Source: Yimella sp. (GTDB taxonomy: Bacteria > Actinomycetota > Actinomycetes > Actinomycetales > Dermatophilaceae). Taken from it: a DNA stretch of 12,881 nucleotides. The translations under genes and the position numbers were made by a program. Numbering within the stretch: position 1 is the stretch's first letter; each line of letters begins with the position of its first letter. Below the pieces are notes generated by a model that was not told the DNA's origin, did no database searches, and worked only from the letters and a program-made list of their open reading frames with translations. The stretch lies in NCBI GenBank assembly GCA_030150425.1, contig JASLFY010000151.1, positions 1-12,881 of the forward strand, read 5' to 3'. Shown here piece by piece: positions 1-5,555 of this stretch.

Positions 1-1
1 G

Positions 2-517
2 TCGAAGGCGCACCACACCAAGGGCATCAACAAGGTGCGCCCGGCGCAGGCCGCGCAGACCTGGTCACCGCAGCCGGCCGCTGTCCCGACGGTGAACCTG
101 GCCAAGACCGAGCGCCCGCAGACGCTGACCGAGTTGGCGCAGCACTCACGGTTGCCCGCCGACAGCGCGAAGCGGGCGAAGGCGCTGAACCTGCAGTGCT
201 TCTCGACGTTGGCGTACCTCAACGAGCGCGGGCCCAGCGCCGGCAAGCTGCGCTTCGAACTGGAGCAGATCCACACCGACTTCGCCTGCGAGGCGATCCG
301 CGCCTACCTCGCCCTGCCGCCGGCCACCGCCACGTCGTCGATCCTGCGCGAGGGCAAGACCGGGCAGGACCTGCTCAACGAGCAGCTCGACCTGCTGTCC
401 GACGGGGTCCACGCCATCCAGCAGCGCGCCGAGCAACTGGGCGCCGAGCAGATCCTCACCAGCCACCTGTTCGTGCAGGAGAAGTTCGGGCAGCGGACCC
501 GGGATCTGCAGCTGTAG
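2..517 (+). CDS. Unrecognised helical protein, C-terminal part
   Basis: The reading frame is open from the window edge at base 2 to a TAG at 515-517, so the start lies upstream and 171 residues of the C-terminus are visible. A Pro/Gln/Ala-rich linker (about the first 45 residues) is followed by an Ala/Leu/Glu/Gln-rich region predicted to be helical. That region carries an AYLALPP segment, a GKTGQDLLNEQLDLL helix and a C-terminal LFVQEKFG stretch. There is no membrane segment and no catalytic motif. The end pattern (AYLALPP, then QLDLL, then KFG) loosely recalls C-terminal helical domains of small cytoplasmic actinobacterial proteins, some annotated as XpaC-like; this is a memory-based resemblance only. 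GTG at 35 could be misread as a start, but the open frame before it argues for a longer protein. The coding call is firm; the function is unknown. Confidence 0.75.
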   Translation, partial: SKAHHTKGINKVRPAQAAQTWSPQPAAVPTVNLAKTERPQTLTELAQHSRLPADSAKRAKALNLQCFSTLAYLNERGPSAGKLRFELEQIHTDFACEAIRAYLALPPATATSSILREGKTGQDLLNEQLDLLSDGVHAIQQRAEQLGAEQILTSHLFVQEKFGQRTRDLQL

Positions 518-527
518 CCGTTCCTCC

Positions 528-674
528 GTGATGCAGAGCGCGGTTGGGTGAGCCCCTTCCGGGTGGACGTTTCGGTGATGCAGACCGCGGTTGGGCGAGT
601 CCCCGTGATGCGCAACGCGCCTTGTGGGGCGCGCTCTGCATCACCGGAAGCCGCCAAAGCGCGGTTTGCATCAC
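528..674. repeat. Five-copy GTGATGCA repeat cluster forming a symmetric long hairpin
   Basis: Five copies of a 14-17 bp element (GTGATGC, two to four variable bases, then CGCG) fill this convergent spacer. Forward copies begin at 528, 575 and 605; reverse copies begin at 644 and 674. Units 528-552 and 575-599 match at 23 of 25 bases. The last four are exactly symmetric about 624.5 (575+674 = 605+644). Bases 575-621 therefore pair with 628-674 at 37 of 47 positions by Watson-Crick pairing plus two G-U, around a 6-nt loop (622-627). There is no T run, so this is not a classic intrinsic terminator, although it lies between two convergent genes and could end transcription of both. It resembles REP or MITE-type intergenic repeats. 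Small frames through it look non-coding. Confidence 0.8.
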
Positions 675-684
675 CGGACGGCGG

Positions 685-1557
685 TCACCAGGGCCGCGCG
701 ACCACCCGGAGCCTCACCCCGGTACCCGGCCTCGCCTGCCAGAGCAGGTCCAGGTCCTCGTCGACCACGACGGCGATGACCGGGTAACCACCGGTCGTCG
801 GGTGGTCCGGGCCGAAGACGATCGGATGGCCGTCGGCCGGGACCTGTACGGCGCCGCGTACGGCACCCTCGCTGGCCAGTTCGCCGTCGATCGCGCGTTC
901 CAGCGCGGGGCCCGACAGCCGTACGCCGACCCTGTCCGCCTGTGCGGTCGTCTCCCAGCGCACGGCGGTGAGCAGGCGGAGCGCGTCCGCGGTGAACCAG
1001 TCGTTCCGTGGCCCGAGCACGATCCGCAGCGACAGGTCGTCGGTCGGCGGGTGGACCGTGGCCACGGGGGTGTGACCGAGCACGACCTCGCCGTTCGGCG
1101 CAGGACCGACCGCGAAGCGATCGCCGACGGCCAGTGGCGCGGGTCCGAGGTCGGCGGTCGGGGTGGCGCTCGCGCTGTCGTACAAGCGCCGGGTCACCAG
1201 AGCGCCGCGTACGGCGAGGTAGCTGCGCAGTCCGATCACCGGGGCGCCCAGTCGCAGTCGATCGCCTGCGCGCAACCCGACCGCCTCGCCGAACGGAACG
1301 GGAACGTCGTTGCGCCACAGCGGGATCGGTGCACCGCACACGGCGACCACGGAAGCCTCGTCCGTCTCCAGCTCGAGCCCACCGAACAGCACCTCCAGCG
1401 CGGCGGCGTCGATGGGGTTGCCGACCGTGCGGTTCGCGACCCGCAACGCCGTACGGTCCGCCGCGCCCCCACCGGGCACGCCGAGGGCGGCGTGGCCGGG
1501 GCGGCCGAGGTCCTGCACGGTCGCCTGTGCGCCGACGGCGACCACGGTGAACGTCAT
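685..1557 (-). CDS. pxpC: 5-oxoprolinase subunit C (KipA/PxpC, biotin-dependent-carboxyltransferase-like domain)
   Basis: PxpC works with PxpA and PxpB in the cytoplasm to hydrolyse 5-oxoproline (pyroglutamate) to L-glutamate using ATP. The product is 290 aa, close to the family's usual ~300. The N-terminal signature is clear: VGAQATVQDLGRPGH at 8-22 followed by GVPGGGAAD (26-34). NxxVGNP and ALEVLFGGLELE follow, and a VQVPADGHPIVFGPDHPTTGGYP block near the C-terminus is typical of the AHS2/KipA domain. The ATG at 1555-1557 overlaps the pxpB stop in an ATGA arrangement, which argues for translational coupling and against a longer frame starting at 1830. The family includes Bacillus KipA, a kinase-inhibitor antagonist, but the presence of all three pxp genes makes the 5-oxoprolinase role much more likely. 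The gene ends 11 bp from the repeat hairpin, its only visible candidate terminator. Confidence 0.92.
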   Translation of the reverse strand: MTFTVVAVGAQATVQDLGRPGHAALGVPGGGAADRTALRVANRTVGNPIDAAALEVLFGGLELETDEASVVAVCGAPIPLWRNDVPVPFGEAVGLRAGDRLRLGAPVIGLRSYLAVRGALVTRRLYDSASATPTADLGPAPLAVGDRFAVGPAPNGEVVLGHTPVATVHPPTDDLSLRIVLGPRNDWFTADALRLLTAVRWETTAQADRVGVRLSGPALERAIDGELASEGAVRGAVQVPADGHPIVFGPDHPTTGGYPVIAVVVDEDLDLLWQARPGTGVRLRVVARPW

Positions 1558-2165
1558 CCGGAGACCGCCCGGAACCGGACCCGTCGCCCCGGGACGAGGA
1601 GGGCGGGTTCGTCGCGGTCGACGTCCCACATCGCCAGGTCGGTGCGGCCGAGCAACTGCCAGCCGCCCGCGGACGCCTTCGGGTAGACCCCGGAGAACTG
1701 GTCGGCCAGACCCACCGAGCCGGCCGGTACGCGGGTGCGCGGGGTGCTGCGACGCGGCACCGTCAGGTTGCCCGCATCGCCGAGGAGGTATCCGAATCCC
1801 GGTGCGAATCCTGCGAATTCGACCGTCCACGTCTGTCCGGTGTGTCGGGCGACGACCTCGTCGGCGGTGATCCCGAGCAGCTCGGCGACCTCGGCCAGGT
1901 CCTCGCCGTCGTAGACCACGGGCACGGTCAGCTCGTCGGCCGTCGCGCCGTCATCCGCCTCCAGCAGCGTCAACCGGCGCAGATCGTCGGCAACGCGTGG
2001 CAGGTCGGCCGGCTTGGCGCGGACCAGCACGGTCGTCGCGCCCGGGACGTGTTCGGACACCCCGGCGATCGGCGTACGCCGCAGGGTCGCGTCGAGACGG
2101 CGCCGGGTGTCGGCGTCCGGCAGCTCGACCAGGATCCCCCGGTCGCCGCAGGGCAGCAGCTTCAT
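1554..2165 (-). CDS. pxpB: 5-oxoprolinase subunit B (KipI/PxpB)
   Basis: This is the second subunit of the ATP-dependent PxpABC 5-oxoprolinase, pairing with PxpC. The 203-residue product has the allophanate-hydrolase-subunit-1 (KipI) fold signatures: LLPCGDRGILVEL at 3-15, a VPGATTVLV strand at 40-48, VPVVYDGEDLAEVA at 81-94, GFAPGFGYL at 119-127 and PRRSTPRTRVPAGSVG at 136-151, then a QFSGVYP segment. The ATG at 2163-2165 shares its A with the pxpA stop (TGATG); a GTG one codon earlier would also be in frame. No Shine-Dalgarno sequence is visible, consistent with coupling to pxpA translation. At about 200 aa this is a stand-alone subunit, not a PxpB-PxpC fusion. Regulation is presumably from the pxpA promoter. 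Confidence 0.93.
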   Translation of the reverse strand: MKLLPCGDRGILVELPDADTRRRLDATLRRTPIAGVSEHVPGATTVLVRAKPADLPRVADDLRRLTLLEADDGATADELTVPVVYDGEDLAEVAELLGITADEVVARHTGQTWTVEFAGFAPGFGYLLGDAGNLTVPRRSTPRTRVPAGSVGLADQFSGVYPKASAGGWQLLGRTDLAMWDVDRDEPALLVPGRRVRFRAVSG

Positions 2166-2947
2166 CACGTGAACGCCCGGACGGTCACGCCCGCCTCGGT
2201 CAGCGCCGCGCGCACCTGCCGGGCCATCTCCACGGCGCCCGGGGTGTCGCCGTGCAGGCAGATCGAATCCGCCTGAACCGCAAGGGTGCTGCCGTCCTGG
2301 GCGACGAGCTCGCCGGTCGTGACGAGTCGTACGACCCGAGCGGCGATCTGCGCGGGGTCGTGCAGCACCGCGCCGGGGTCGCGGCGGCTGACCAGCGTGG
2401 CCTGCGGGGTGTACGCGCGGTCCGCGAACGCCTCCCGGACCACCGGCAGACCCGCCGCTTCGGCCTGCGCCAGGAAGCTCGATCCGGGGAGGCCGAGCAC
2501 CGGCAGCGGCTCACCCGGCCACCGCCGTACGGCCTCCACCACGGCAGCTGCCTGCGCCTCGTGGTGGACGATCGTGTTGTAGAGCGCGCCGTGCGGCTTG
2601 AGGTAGCCGACCCGGCCGCCGGCAGCGCGGGCCAGGCCGTCGAGCGCGCCGAGTTGGTAGAGGACGTCGGCGGTGAGGTCCTCCGGCGTGACGTCGATGA
2701 ACCGCCGACCGAACCCGGCCAGGTCCCGGTAGCCGACCTGGGCGCCGATCGCGACCCCGCGGCCTACGGCCTGCTCGCAGGTGGCCAGCAGGGTCGCCGG
2801 GTCGCCCGCGTGGAAACCGCAGGCGACGTTGGCGGACGACACCAGCTCCAACATCCCGGCGTCGTCGCCGAGCCGCCACTGGCCGAACGACTCACCGAGG
2901 TCGGCGTTGAGGTCGATGGTCAGGTCGTTGCTGGTGGGGTCGGCCAT
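2165..2947 (-). CDS. pxpA: 5-oxoprolinase subunit A (LamB/YcsF family, PxpA)
   Basis: PxpA is the TIM-barrel-like LamB/YcsF subunit of the 5-oxoprolinase. 5-Oxoproline forms spontaneously from glutamine and glutamate, so this is a metabolite-repair operon. The 260-aa length matches the family (~250). Family motifs in order are IDLNADLGESFG (11-22), SANVACGFHAGD (38-49), GYRDLAGFGRR (72-82), LKPHGALYN (116-124), and SICLHGDTPGA near the C-terminus. The Asp/His residues of these blocks (D12, D16, H46, D49, H119) are intact. ATG at 2945-2947 was chosen because homologous sequence begins directly after it; in-frame sequence further upstream looks like spacer. There is no Shine-Dalgarno site, and a promoter sits at leaderless distance. 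It is first of three overlapping genes and diverges from the secreted-protein gene at 3081. Confidence 0.93.
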   Translation of the reverse strand: MADPTSNDLTIDLNADLGESFGQWRLGDDAGMLELVSSANVACGFHAGDPATLLATCEQAVGRGVAIGAQVGYRDLAGFGRRFIDVTPEDLTADVLYQLGALDGLARAAGGRVGYLKPHGALYNTIVHHEAQAAAVVEAVRRWPGEPLPVLGLPGSSFLAQAEAAGLPVVREAFADRAYTPQATLVSRRDPGAVLHDPAQIAARVVRLVTTGELVAQDGSTLAVQADSICLHGDTPGAVEMARQVRAALTEAGVTVRAFT

Positions 2948-2953
2948 GACGAC

Positions 2954-2982
2954 AACGTCGTTGACCGGACGGGCCGTGTCAA
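2954..2982 (-). promoter_or_regulatory. Probable promoter of pxpABC, leaderless
   Basis: On the minus strand a consensus -35 TTGACA (2982-2977) is followed by a 17-nt spacer and GACGTT (2959-2954), which has the A at position 2 and T at position 6 of the actinobacterial TANNNT box. Six bases then lead to the pxpA ATG at 2947, so the transcript would start at or next to the start codon. The -35 sequence is half of an inverted repeat, GTTGAC (2960-2965) and GTCAAC (2978-2983). The other half offers a -35 (TTGACC) in the opposite direction for the gene at 3081, although its -10 (tccgat at 2985-2990) is weak. Confidence 0.5.
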
Positions 2983-3035
2983 CGTCCGATCGGGTCCGCG
3001 TGGAACCCGTGTGGCCCCCGTCACGTCGCAGGCCT

Positions 3036-3059
3036 GGCCTCCGGGGGGAAACGGAGGTC
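3036..3059 (+). other. Small hairpin in the leader of the secreted-protein gene
   Basis: CCTCCG (3038-3043) pairs with CGGAGG (3052-3057) across an 8-nt purine loop. One G-T and one G-C pair extend the stem outward. It lies about 10 bp before the ribosome binding site (GGGGAAGGAA at 3067-3076) and could stabilise the mRNA. No known regulatory RNA is recognised. Confidence 0.3.
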
Positions 3060-3080
3060 CCACACAGGGGAAGGAAGATC

Positions 3081-3545
3081 ATGAAGAAGCAGGCCAGCAT
3101 TGCGGCGTCGATCGTCACCGTCGGAGCTCTCGGCTTCGGCGGTCTGATGACGGCCGGCGGCGCGGAGGCACACACCGCCAGCAGCGCGATCTCCAACGGC
3201 TGCGGCAGCGGCTACTCGGTCGTCAAGGACGGCCACCGCACGATCAGCAAGAACGGCGTGAAGTGGGGCGACGTCTACCTCACCTACAACGCCCGCAACG
3301 GTTACAACTGCGTCGTCACCGTCAAGACGAAGTACCACGGCAGCTACACCCCGACCCTCGCCCGCATCGACGTCAGCGGCGACGGCAAGGGCTACTTCGA
3401 GAGCTGGCACAAGTTCGCCCACTACTCGGTGGTGAAGGCTTACGGCAAGGGGAAGTGCGTGGCCTACTGGGGCGACATCCGCCCGACCTGGTCGCCCAAC
3501 CCGCACGCCAGCAACGGCCGCTGGGCCTGGGGCAACTGCGGCTGA
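3081..3545 (+). CDS. Secreted four-cysteine protein, spore-associated protein A-like
   Basis: The 154-aa product starts at ATG 3081 behind a strong ribosome binding site (GGGGAAGGAA, 3067-3076). A Sec signal peptide is obvious: KK at positions 2-3, a hydrophobic core at 5-25 and a likely cleavage AEA|HTA after residue 30. The mature ~124-aa protein has exactly four cysteines (C41, C77, C126, C153), probably two disulfides, and is rich in Tyr, Gly, Ser and Trp. The patterns CGSGYSVVKDG (41-51), VYLTYNARNGYNCVVTVK (65-82) and a closing GNCG are those I associate with the Streptomyces spore-associated protein (SapA) family of small exported proteins of unknown biochemical role. Sporulation is not implied. 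It stands alone, divergent from pxpA and convergent with ino1. The secreted, disulfide-bonded nature is secure; the family name is from memory. Confidence 0.85.
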   Translation: MKKQASIAASIVTVGALGFGGLMTAGGAEAHTASSAISNGCGSGYSVVKDGHRTISKNGVKWGDVYLTYNARNGYNCVVTVKTKYHGSYTPTLARIDVSGDGKGYFESWHKFAHYSVVKAYGKGKCVAYWGDIRPTWSPNPHASNGRWAWGNCG

Positions 3546-3573
3546 TCCCAGCCGAGTTCCTCCGCAACGTACG

Positions 3574-3605
3574 ACGAGAGCCCCGGGAGTTCCCGGGGCT
3601 CTCGT
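3574..3605. terminator. Bidirectional hairpin terminator between the secreted-protein gene and ino1
   Basis: A perfect 15-bp stem pairs 3574-3588 with 3591-3605, starting ACGAGAGCCCC, with only two central bases left (the innermost pairs would open to form a loop). It lies 29 bp after the stop at 3545 and 25 bp from the ino1 stop at 3630. There is no T tract on either side, as is common for actinobacterial terminators. Confidence 0.8.
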
Positions 3606-3629
3606 GCGTCAACAGGGGCGAGGTGGGCC

Positions 3630-4721
3630 TCAGCGCTCCTCGGTACCGGCGATGAACGCCTCGAGCTTCGCCCGACCCTCGGTGTCCTCGCGCTGCTCCG
3701 GCGGGGACTTCATCAGGTACGACGAGGCGCTCAGCAGGGCGCCGCCGATGCCACGGTCCTTGGCGATCTTCGCCGCGCGGATGGCGTCGATGATGATGCC
3801 GGCGGAGTTCGGGGAGTCCCAGACCTCGAGCTTGTACTCCAGGTTCAGCGGAACGTCACCGAAGGCGCGACCCTCGAGGCGGACGTACGCCCACTTGCGG
3901 TCGTCGAGCCAGGCGACGTAGTCCGACGGGCCGATGTGGACGTTCTTGTCGTCCTTCAGGCCGGCCAGCGGGCCGGTCAGGTTCGAGGTGACGGCCTGGG
4001 TCTTGGAGACCTTCTTGGACTCCAGGCGCTCGCGCTCGAGCATGTTCTTGAAGTCCATGTTGCCGCCGACGTTCAGCTGGTAGGTGCGGTCCAGCACCAC
4101 GCCGCGGTCCTCGAACAGCTTCGCCATCACGCGGTGGGTGATGGTCGCGCCGACCTGGGACTTGATGTCGTCACCGATGATCGGGACGCCCGCGTCCTCG
4201 AACTTCTTGGCCCACTCCGGGTCGGAGGCGATGAAGACCGGCAGGGCGTTGACGAAGGCGACGCCCGCGTCGATGGCGCACTGCGCGTAGAACTTGTCGG
4301 CCTGCTCCGAACCGACCGGCAGGTAGGAGACGAGGACGTCGACCTTCGCGTCCTTCAGCGCCTGCACGACGTCGACCGGCTCGGCCGGCGACTCGTCGAT
4401 GGTCAGCGCGTAGTACTTGCCGATGCCGTCGAGGGTGTGACCACGCTGGACCTCGACACCCTTGGTCGGGACGTCGGCGATCTTGATGGTGTTGTTCTCG
4501 GAGGCGTTGATCGCCTCGGAGAGGTCCTTGCCGACCTTCTTGTCGTCGACGTCGAACGCGGCGACGAACTCGACGTCGTTCACGTGGTAGTCGCCGAACT
4601 TGACGTGCATCAGGCCCGGGACGTTCGACGAGGCGTCAGCGTCCTTGTAGTACTCGACACCCTGCACGAGCGAGCTCGCGCAGTTGCCGACGCCGACGAT
4701 GGCGACGCGGATGGAACCCAT
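3630..4721 (-). CDS. ino1: Inositol-3-phosphate synthase (Ino1)
   Basis: Ino1 converts glucose-6-phosphate to 1L-myo-inositol-3-phosphate in an NAD-dependent cytoplasmic reaction. In actinomycetes this feeds phosphatidylinositol and mycothiol synthesis. The 363-aa length matches the actinobacterial form (M. tuberculosis Ino1 is 367). The N-terminal Rossmann motif IVGVGNCASSL is at 8-18. Family blocks include SYLPVGSEQADKFYAQCAIDAG, FVNALPVFIASDPEWAKKFE, DDIKSQVGATITHR, the LNVGGNMDFKNM block around the active site, and EVWDSPNSAGIIIDAIRAAKIA. The ATG at 4719-4721 follows AAGGAG at good spacing. The gene begins 31 bp after padR on the same strand, probably in one operon, the same neighbour pair as Rv0047c-Rv0046c. 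It ends against the shared hairpin at 3574-3605. Confidence 0.97.
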   Translation of the reverse strand: MGSIRVAIVGVGNCASSLVQGVEYYKDADASSNVPGLMHVKFGDYHVNDVEFVAAFDVDDKKVGKDLSEAINASENNTIKIADVPTKGVEVQRGHTLDGIGKYYALTIDESPAEPVDVVQALKDAKVDVLVSYLPVGSEQADKFYAQCAIDAGVAFVNALPVFIASDPEWAKKFEDAGVPIIGDDIKSQVGATITHRVMAKLFEDRGVVLDRTYQLNVGGNMDFKNMLERERLESKKVSKTQAVTSNLTGPLAGLKDDKNVHIGPSDYVAWLDDRKWAYVRLEGRAFGDVPLNLEYKLEVWDSPNSAGIIIDAIRAAKIAKDRGIGGALLSASSYLMKSPPEQREDTEGRAKLEAFIAGTEER

Positions 4722-4752
4722 TGTTGTTTCTCCTTGTTTCCGAGGTGATTCC

Positions 4753-5331
4753 TCAGGCCTGTTCGGCCGCGGGGTTGGTTGCGGGCGTCGGGGGGTCGCC
4801 CGCTCGTTCAGTGGCGATCAGTTCGGTCAACCAGCGCACCTCGCGCTCGGTCGACTCCAAACCGTGTCGCTGCAGTTCGGCGGTGTAGTGGTCCGTACGT
4901 TCCCGGCGCGCCCGGGCCTGCGCCCGCGCGGCGTCGAGCCGCTCCTCGAGCCGGCTGCGCCGGCCTTCCAGGATCCGCAGCCGTACGTCGCTGCTGGCCC
5001 GGCCGAAGAACGCGAAGTGGACGCCGAACTCGTCGTCCTCCCAGGTGGTCGGACCGGCCTGGTCGATCAGCGACTGGAACTGCTCCTTGCCCTCTGCCGT
5101 GAGCTCGTAGCTGATCCGGGGTCGCTTCCCGGTCGGGGTCGGTTCGGCGTGCTGGGTGATCCAGCCGCGTTCGGTGAGGCTGCGCAGGCACGGGTAGAGC
5201 GAGCCGAACGAGACCGCCCGGAAGGCGCCGAGCACCCCGGACAGTCGCTTGCGCAGCTCGTAACCGTGCAGCGGCTGGTCGTGCAGCAGACCGAGCACCG
5301 CCAACTCGAGGATGGCTCCGCGGCGGGACAT
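4753..5331 (-). CDS. PadR-family transcriptional regulator, upstream of ino1
   Basis: The product is 192 aa from ATG 5331, chosen because GGAAGGAG (minus strand of 5339-5346) sits 7 nt upstream; an in-frame start at 5397 has no such support. The N-terminal winged helix-turn-helix is typical of PadR: ILELAVLGLLHDQPLHGYELRKRL (7-30), FGSLYPCLRSLTERGWI (42-58), then the wing PRISYELTAEGKEQF. The C-terminal part (about 85-175) is a long Arg/Glu/Ala-rich helical region of the Vir-type dimerisation domain (DERRSRLEERL-like helices). It is cotranscribed with ino1 in the same arrangement as M. tuberculosis Rv0047c-Rv0046c, so it is likely to control itself and ino1. The effector ligand cannot be read from sequence. 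Two dyads upstream (5393-5411 and 5431-5453) are candidate operators. Confidence 0.9.
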   Translation of the reverse strand: MSRRGAILELAVLGLLHDQPLHGYELRKRLSGVLGAFRAVSFGSLYPCLRSLTERGWITQHAEPTPTGKRPRISYELTAEGKEQFQSLIDQAGPTTWEDDEFGVHFAFFGRASSDVRLRILEGRRSRLEERLDAARAQARARRERTDHYTAELQRHGLESTEREVRWLTELIATERAGDPPTPATNPAAEQA

Positions 5332-5362
5332 GCGGCGGCTCCTTCCGGCGAGCTGGTGAGGG

Positions 5363-5411
5363 GACAAAGTACGGTTGATGTCACTCAGGGGTGACAAAGA
5401 TGAACTTTGTC
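5363..5411. promoter_or_regulatory. Three GACAAAG boxes, two forming a dyad, upstream of padR
   Basis: GACAAAG occurs at 5363-5369 and again at 5393-5399, exactly 30 bp apart, and inverted as CTTTGTC at 5405-5411. The last two form a dyad with 7-bp arms and a 5-bp spacer. The site lies 32-80 bp upstream of the padR start, within its presumed leader or promoter. PadR-family operators in actinobacteria often read ACTTTGT/ACAAAGT, so autoregulation by the padR product is a reasonable inference. Binding is not shown by sequence alone. Confidence 0.5.
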
Positions 5412-5417
5412 TGCATC

Positions 5418-5423
5418 ACTGTA
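5418..5423 (-). promoter_or_regulatory. Candidate -10 box for padR-ino1
   Basis: The minus strand reads TACAGT here, a fair TANNNT box. With a 17-nt spacer the -35 position (TCGACG, 4 of 6 to consensus) falls inside the palindrome at 5431-5453, an arrangement suited to repression. The resulting leader before the padR ATG would be about 80 nt. Confidence 0.35.
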
Positions 5424-5430
5424 GCCCAAG

Positions 5431-5453
5431 CGATGTATCGCGTCGATACATCG
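5431..5453. promoter_or_regulatory. Perfect 10-bp-arm palindrome, likely operator between padR and the PBP gene
   Basis: CGATGTATCG (5431-5440) and CGATACATCG (5444-5453) are perfect inverted repeats around CGT. The arms contain ATGT and ACAT, the half-sites of many PadR operators, but with 11 bp between them in place of the classical 8. The A/T-richer core stands out in this high-GC region. It lies 100 bp upstream of padR and 102 bp upstream of the divergent PBP start, so it could serve either gene. Confidence 0.6.
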
Positions 5454-5543
5454 GGGTCGACTCGCGCGTGTCGCAGGTCACGCGCAGGTGTGGCGTGACG
5501 CAGGCGTGACGTCGTGGGCGGGTGCGTTGACAGGGGTGGGCGT

Positions 5544-5549
5544 TACCCT
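5544..5549 (+). promoter_or_regulatory. Candidate -10 box for the PBP gene, leaderless
   Basis: TACCCT ends 6 nt before the GTG at 5556, the spacing typical of actinobacterial leaderless transcripts, and no Shine-Dalgarno sequence is present. A consensus TTGACA occurs at 5527-5532, but only 11 nt from this box, too close to act as its -35. Confidence 0.35.
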
Positions 5550-5555
5550 CAGCAG

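Noticed and set aside
528..674. CRISPR array
   Set aside because: Copies are in both orientations, diverged, and separated by non-unique short spacers; there are no cas genes.
548..787. Short frame translating the repeat cluster (MQTAVGRVPVMRN-like)
   Set aside because: Its sequence is explained by the GTGATGCA repeats and it runs into pxpC; no ribosome binding site or conservation argument supports it.
544..1686. 380-residue plus-strand frame over pxpC
   Set aside because: Arg/Gly/Pro-rich composition with no domain; the minus strand encodes pxpC with full family motifs.
685..2165. KipI-KipA sporulation-kinase inhibitor pair
   Set aside because: The genes follow pxpA in one overlapping operon, which indicates 5-oxoprolinase; nothing suggests a KinA-type pathway.
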